DNA of 64,000 nt from Nageia nagi. Its lineage: Eukaryota > Pinophyta. Under the pieces are notes generated by a model. The model saw nothing but the letters and a program-made list of their open reading frames with translations. It was not told the DNA's origin and did not search any database. The position numbers and the translations under genes are program-made. Below are positions 59,223 to 64,000 of this stretch, piece after piece (the stretch's first letter is position 1; each line of letters starts with the position of its first letter). Location of the stretch: assembly GCA_050084985.1 (NCBI GenBank), contig JBITNC010000001.1, positions 180,978,001 to 181,042,000 on the forward strand, written 5' to 3'.

Positions 59223-60640
59223 TTCATTGGAGACCGATTGACCAAGTACACTTGTGTGAATTGTTTTCCGTCTGATTTTTACAAGGCAGGGATTTCTCCT
59301 CTATCATTCTTCTTGCCATCTCCATTATGGTGCGGTTTGGCCTTTCCACCACTCCATTTTCTTGTGGAGTGTAAGATGTGTATTGCCTCTGAATAACCTT
59401 CTGAGTGCAAAATCAAGAATATCCTTAGAGAAAAATTCTCCTTCTCTGTCTGATCTGAGAATTTTTATGCTCTTCCCGGATTGCTTTTCTACCATAGCCT
59501 TGAACTTTTTGAACTCTTCAAACACATGATTTTAGCTTTAGAAAATATACATATAATTTTTTTGCAAAATTATTCTACAAACAACAAAAAATACTTGACA
59601 CCTGAAACTGATGCCATCTTCATAGGCCAACTAACATCAACATGAATCAAATGAAGAAACTCTGTAGCTTGCCATGTATGTCCTTCATGAAATGGATTGT
59701 TCTGTTTCTTTCCAGCCTAATATGCACCACAAGTTCCCAGCTGATTTTGTATTTATGGAAGTCCATACACCAAACTTTCTTTAGTCAGATAAGAAAGATA
59801 ACACAAATTTAAATGCTTATAACTTTGATGCCAAACTGAACTGCAATCTGGACTATTCTTGGCCATTAAAGTGTTTTCTTTTGCCTCCCTAGCATTAGCA
59901 AATCTGAAAAGCCCATGGTCTTCTATGCCAAGGCAACTTTTTTCTTCTTGTTCTTATTAAACATATAAGACTTGTGATTGCTGAAAATCACATTCAAGTG
60001 GGGGTTGTTCATTCTAATCTTATTAATTGAAAGTAGATTTTTCTCCATACCAAGAGTATAGTGGGTGGGCATTAAGGAAGACCAATCTTTCACTTATCAA
60101 GGTTACTTGAACATTTTCTTTGTCTTCTAATCTGAATTCCTCCCTTCCAATAAAATTTACAGAATCAGTAAAAGATCAGCAGCATAACTAATGAATCAAT
60201 CTTTCTCATTGGTAAAATGATGAGATGCACCAGAATCATTATCAATATACCAGGCAGATTTTTAATTTTGTCTGCTTTATCCTTGGCCATAAAAACAATT
60301 AGATCCTCCTCATCTTGATGTTTAGCAACATTGACTTACTTCTTGGGACCTTGGTTATTTTTCTGATATGCCACCCATTTCCTGCAAAACTTTCTTCTGA
60401 TTGAAAAGAACAGAGTGAAGGTGAACAATGAAAAGCAATTTGTTTTTTAATATTGCTGGGTGTTGAACGGTAAAGGCCAAACAAAACAAGAAACATCATT
60501 GTTGGGTGATTTTTTGATGTCTGAATCTGAAGTACTTATAGCATTGTTCATGGGTAAGATGTCAAAGTTTAAATTTTGACAGCTTTGGTATAATTTTTTT
60601 AGCCCTTGATGCAAACAAGGTATCAACATATGTCAAAAAC
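59223..60640 (-). pseudogene. Copia element D: integrase, protease and zinc-knuckle remnants
   Basis: From left to right on the window (reverse of coding order): YLVNRSP near 59230-59250, integrase core with EKQSGKSIKILRSD and EGEFFSKD near 59410-59500, pre-integrase pieces near 59650-59800, a degraded protease box with SGASHHFTN near 60205-60240, and a ruined zinc knuckle near 60440-60500. Frames shift often. It is the 5' part of D cut off by elements E and H. The 5' LTR was not identified. Confidence 0.75.
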
Positions 60641-61704
60641 CAGAGTTACAAAGTAACTTAACCATTTTCTTATATCAAACTTGATGAGATTGTTTGAGAC
60701 AATACGACTTCTTAGGTCTATTTAAAGTTTAAACATTAGAAGAATTATTAAGTAGAATAAAATCAGGAGGTTGCTTCCATATATATTTCCTCATACAAAC
60801 TATCATTTAGAAATCTTTATACCCATTTGATGGAAATGCCATGCTATAGAGGATTTAGGAGAAAGCACAATCCAAATGGATTTGATCTTGGCAACATGGG
60901 CACGAAACAGGACTTGTTCCTTGTGATACCTTCAAATTCTTAATAAGAATAAAAAAAAAAAAATTCATTGCATTCACGATCTATCATATTAAAGCATAGT
61001 AACAAGATAATAGATCACAAACTTGCAACTCGTTACCCACAACAGCTTTATGGAGAGGTAGTGTAATAAGGGGCTTAGTGTAAGAGATAAGGACATTAGA
61101 AGCTACTAAAGATAATATTGCTTGTAAAAACTCCAAATGTATGCAGAGAATTAATCTTATATGCAACTGCTTACAATTGACTGAGTTAATTTTACTTACC
61201 ATTGAAGCACATTAAATAAATTGGGTATATACATGGTAATACATATGTGAAGCAGACAGGACTAAGCATATGGATTTATTGGGTCAATATTGATCATTGA
61301 TCAATCAATATATCAAATTACTTCCAAAATTTTCTTTGAAAAGAGAGAAAATTGCCTGCTATCCTTGTCTACTTATTTAAATACGTATGATTATCCATAT
61401 TGCCATTCTTTTAGATTTCAAAGCTCTTTTGAATGCAAATATAATTTAAAATTTCAGATGACTAACATGCTATCAAGATAAATGTTATTCCTAAAGTTTT
61501 ATGGTCCATTTTGTCATTTTTTCTGCAAGTCCAATCTATGTTGCGTTCTTGCTAGGTTTAGAGCACCGGGAAAATCTGAAATGCGGCGGTTGTTTCAGGG
61601 TTCACTTGAATTGTCTGTAAATATCATTTACTGTTACAGGTGATTTTAGAAAATTGTCAAAGTAATGACAAAGCAACTGATCAACACCTATTTTTGTCTT
61701 TCAG
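60641..61704. other. Intron sequence before the last E1 exon
   Basis: AT-rich with an A-run near 60950-60963. No coding or repeat structure was recognised. The acceptor is TTTCAG at 61699-61704, preceded by a pyrimidine-rich TTTTTGTC. Confidence 0.6.
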
Positions 61705-61923
61705 GTTAACATGATTATGTATGGAAAGAGCCTTCTTTATGCAGAATTTTTGAACAAGAAAAAGATGCAAGAGAGAATGGCTTCAACAATTCTTGAACTT
61801 GTACTTAATGTTGGGAAGGTTGCAATTCCAGTAACGGAGAACAAACTTATCCTCTCATTAACATGTACAGATGTTAATGATTTGGATGTTGAAGTTCCAG
61901 ATGTTATCATTAGGGTGCGATAA
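61705..61923 (+). CDS. Ubiquitin-activating enzyme E1, last exon
   Basis: 72 codons and a TAA stop. It completes the ubiquitin-fold domain, the part of E1 that binds E2 enzymes and hands over the thioester. It begins VNMIMYGKSLLYAEF, which matches the 'GxxxLYxxF' strand-turn of E1 enzymes, continues with the helix KKKMQERM, and ends DLDVEVPDVIIRVR. The (D/E)xx(D/N)VxxPxVxxxxR ending is general to E1 proteins. The exon is in phase 0 with the exon at 39059-39178. No stops or frameshifts were seen in any of the three exons, so the gene looks intact where visible, despite 33 kb of intron. Confidence 0.9.
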   Translation, partial: VNMIMYGKSLLYAEFLNKKKMQERMASTILELVLNVGKVAIPVTENKLILSLTCTDVNDLDVEVPDVIIRVR

Positions 61924-62050
61924 TTTCAGTGTAACCCTTTCATTTGAAAAAACAATTATCATATTTTATTTTATATATCAAATAAAATAAGTTCTTCAAA
62001 GTTATTACATCTTCTGTTGCTTAGTCTATTCATTCTGTGTTAAAAGAATT
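61924..62050 (+). promoter_or_regulatory. E1 3' untranslated region with possible poly(A) signal
   Basis: AATAAA occurs at 61981-61986, 58 bp after the stop, in an AT-rich stretch (TATATATCAAATAAAATAAG). The position is acceptable for a plant near-upstream element. The actual cleavage site cannot be seen. Confidence 0.45.
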
Positions 62051-64000
62051 TCATCTCCGTACCTTAAAATATTTCTGTTTCAAGATATGAAGTTAGAAAG
62101 TATGTAAGAAAATGATGTTCATGAACTAAGATATATAAATTTCGTGAATGTCAATCTCAAAGAGGATTACACATCAGTTCAAATTTGCTCCACCTATAGC
62201 ATTTAATTGTAGAGAGTCTTGTATCTTGCAATTAATTGAATATAGAAATGGTTAACCATGTATTTCCTTTTCTTTTCAAATTTTTACCCTACTTGACTAG
62301 ACAACACGAGGATTTTCTAGACAAATGCATAGGGGTCTCCAAATGATCCTGAAGATAGATTAAAATAATATTGTAGGATAGATTAAAATAATATTGTAGG
62401 ATGAAAAATGTGAAGGTACATATTTCAAGAAGAAAGAATAAGATAAGCATAGGAAAGAGATGAAAAATGATTGACACCAAAGGTAAAGGGGATGATATCA
62501 TGCCCCGTCATTCATAGAGAGACTAAATTCTTGTACAAGATTTAAGAAAAAGATGAAAACTTGATAGAAAGGAGGGTGAAACTAGGTTTTAATTAAAATT
62601 TGCTTATAAAAAAAGCGAACATTTTTTTTACAATTTATTTTTGATATTTGTTGATTGAGTTTATAGATTTTTATTTGATTAGTGCAATTTTCTTTGATAC
62701 AAATATGGTATGTTTTAAAGTTTTGTCTTGTTACAGTTTTCAAAGTTACTAAGATGTAATTGAAGGTATTACATAATCTTCTAAATACGTGGGTAGTGGT
62801 TTCTTATTTTTTAAATATAAATCAAAATTAAAAATCATGGTGCTTTAGGAGGAATCATGATAGGTCACAATGATTACAATATAATTTTTGTATTGTATAC
62901 TATGATATTAATTTTCTGATATTATTAAACTGACTTTTTATATTCAACATTATTCATGTCATTTATTAAATTATTTCGTAGATAGGAATTGCTTGATTGT
63001 TACCTAGAGCATACTAGGGAGATTTACTAAGTCTACTTAAGTTTTTGGATTTAAAGTATGAGTACCTTATGTTAAGGTGACAAATGATATAATTCTATTG
63101 ATGCCATTTTAGTAGAGATGGGAGTGTTATATCAATTCCTTTTATCTTCCCATGGGAAGATGATTATCACTTTTAAAGGCATGTTTAGGATGAAGCTATA
63201 TGATCTAAAGGGATCAATTAGTAGATTAAGTCTTTAGACTTGGTATCTTCAAAGGGTTCAATTAGTAGATTAAGTATTTAGACATGGTCATTCAAGCGGC
63301 CAATGTAGAGGGGTTATTTTGGTTACATATTAGCAATGCAACCATTCATTCTTTTGCATATTTCATTGATCCTTACATGTATCATGAACTATTGCATCCT
63401 TTATAACCAAGGGGATAGATTTCAAGTGGGATAGATTTTAGGTGGTATAGATGATGTCATCTATATCATGATGAAGTATTGTACACAATATGCTTAGAGG
63501 TGGGAGATCTAAGTCAATATTTATCATGATTTATACAAGTCTTATTTTAGCTCAAGGATTAGCATCATGGCTTTGACAATAATCTAGATATAGGCTTGGA
63601 AGCACACAATGATTGGGAGGCCTTTAAGATTGCCACTTCTATTCATAAGGGGTCTTTTGTACATCTTTTGATAAGACAATATGATAAAAAAGATGGATAA
63701 AAATGGAAAGATTTTTTCATTAACATCCTTCTTGTTATTTTGGATAATCTAAAGCCAGATATGACCACCTAGAAATTATAAATAGATAAGTCTTTTAACG
63801 TAAACCCCTTGGTTTGTAGGACCTATCAAAGTTTGTCTAGAAGTAAATACATATGAATTAAATATTTGAATGATTGTTTATCATATAGATAATTTGTATT
63901 ATAAAATCACCACGTTTGTTTTAGTGATGCTATGTTCTCTTCTCTTTCTTAAAAAGAGAGGATTTAGAAACAAAGAATAACAACATACAAATATATATTT
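62051..64000. other. Downstream of E1, no gene found
   Basis: Mostly AT-rich. A 24-bp tandem pair (GATTAAAATAATATTGTAGG twice) lies at 62357-62403, and the phrase CAATTAGTAGATTAAGT recurs at 63216 and 63258. No domain was recognised on either strand. Confidence 0.55.

Larger units (their letters stand above)
45863..60640 (-). mobile_element. Old Copia retrotransposon D, host of several nested elements
   Basis: Copia coding pieces on the minus strand are spread over 45863-47050, 48442-49419, 56641-56659 and 59223-60640. They fit together as one element interrupted by a solo LTR (47056-48436), element E (49425-56635) and element H (56660-59217). A probable 3' LTR lies at about 45600-45860 (AT-rich with TATAAAGAGATG on the minus strand), but I could not pair it. 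The reading direction and domain order (protease, integrase, reverse transcriptase, RNase H from right to left) support this reconstruction of the layout. Confidence 0.8.
39179..61704 (+). other. E1 intron of 22.5 kb with a GC-AG boundary
   Basis: Starts GCAAGC and ends TTTCAG. It holds Copia relic J, a solo LTR within a hAT-like relic, a phosphate-transporter pseudogene and the nested D/E/H block. Joining the flanking exons keeps the frame and the E1 homology, which supports these splice sites. 39179-41380 and 42410-43735 show no gene or clear repeat, apart from a short GAATTCAATGAATAT duplication near 42490. Confidence 0.85.

Noticed and set aside
60600-60640. GGTATCAACATATG as a primer site for Copia D
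   Set aside because: It is in the wrong orientation for a minus-strand element and no LTR edge adjoins it.

Overview
The window looks like intron and intergenic DNA from a plant with a very large genome, most likely a gymnosperm and possibly a fern. The evidence is AT-rich sequence, plant-type Copia and Gypsy LTR retrotransposons with Met-tRNA primer sites, hAT DNA transposons, plant gene fragments, and one host gene with introns of about 10 kb and 22.5 kb. No bacterial genes, rRNA, tRNA or CRISPR array were seen. Most boundaries come from direct reading of repeats and target-site duplications (TSDs).

Host gene: three + strand exons (28598-28786, 39059-39178, 61705-61923) join in phase 0. 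They encode the last 175 residues of a ubiquitin-activating enzyme E1, namely the end of the adenylation core and the ubiquitin-fold domain. Earlier exons were not found; they may lie left of the window, in which case positions 1-28597 may also be intron.

Layout: 1-2440 has no gene and a 41-bp minisatellite. 2446-7741 is a young, almost intact Copia element (A, - strand). 7853-8789 is a non-autonomous hAT element. 9011-18401 is an old Copia element (B, +) carrying a nested solo LTR (10629-11717) and a nested 3.3-kb hAT element with transposase (14500-17807). 20957-26752 is a Gypsy element (C, -) with gag and protease mostly missing. E1 intron 1 (28787-39058) holds a threefold tandem repeat split by a 215-bp MITE, a hAT relic, a Gypsy-like element with gag and protease but no polymerase (I, +), an acyl-activating-enzyme-like fragment and a 1.2-kb LTR (G). 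E1 intron 2 (39179-61704) holds a Copia relic (J), a solo LTR inside a hAT-like relic, a PHT1 phosphate-transporter pseudogene fragment, and a large nest. The nest is an old Copia element (D, -) split by a solo LTR (47056-48436), by element E (49425-56635, itself split by solo LTR 51468-52699) and by element H (56660-59217).

Two things stand out. Element E is an LTR element without reverse transcriptase or integrase. It has a retroviral-type zinc knuckle followed about 25 residues later by a recognisable OTU cysteine-protease (deubiquitinase-like) domain, then an acidic linker and an unrecognised C-terminal region. Element H carries, just before its 3' LTR, a run of about 11 short hairpins whose stems differ but whose loops share a TGTGTYC-like core. 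Both are old and broken copies, so intact relatives elsewhere in the genome would be the real test.
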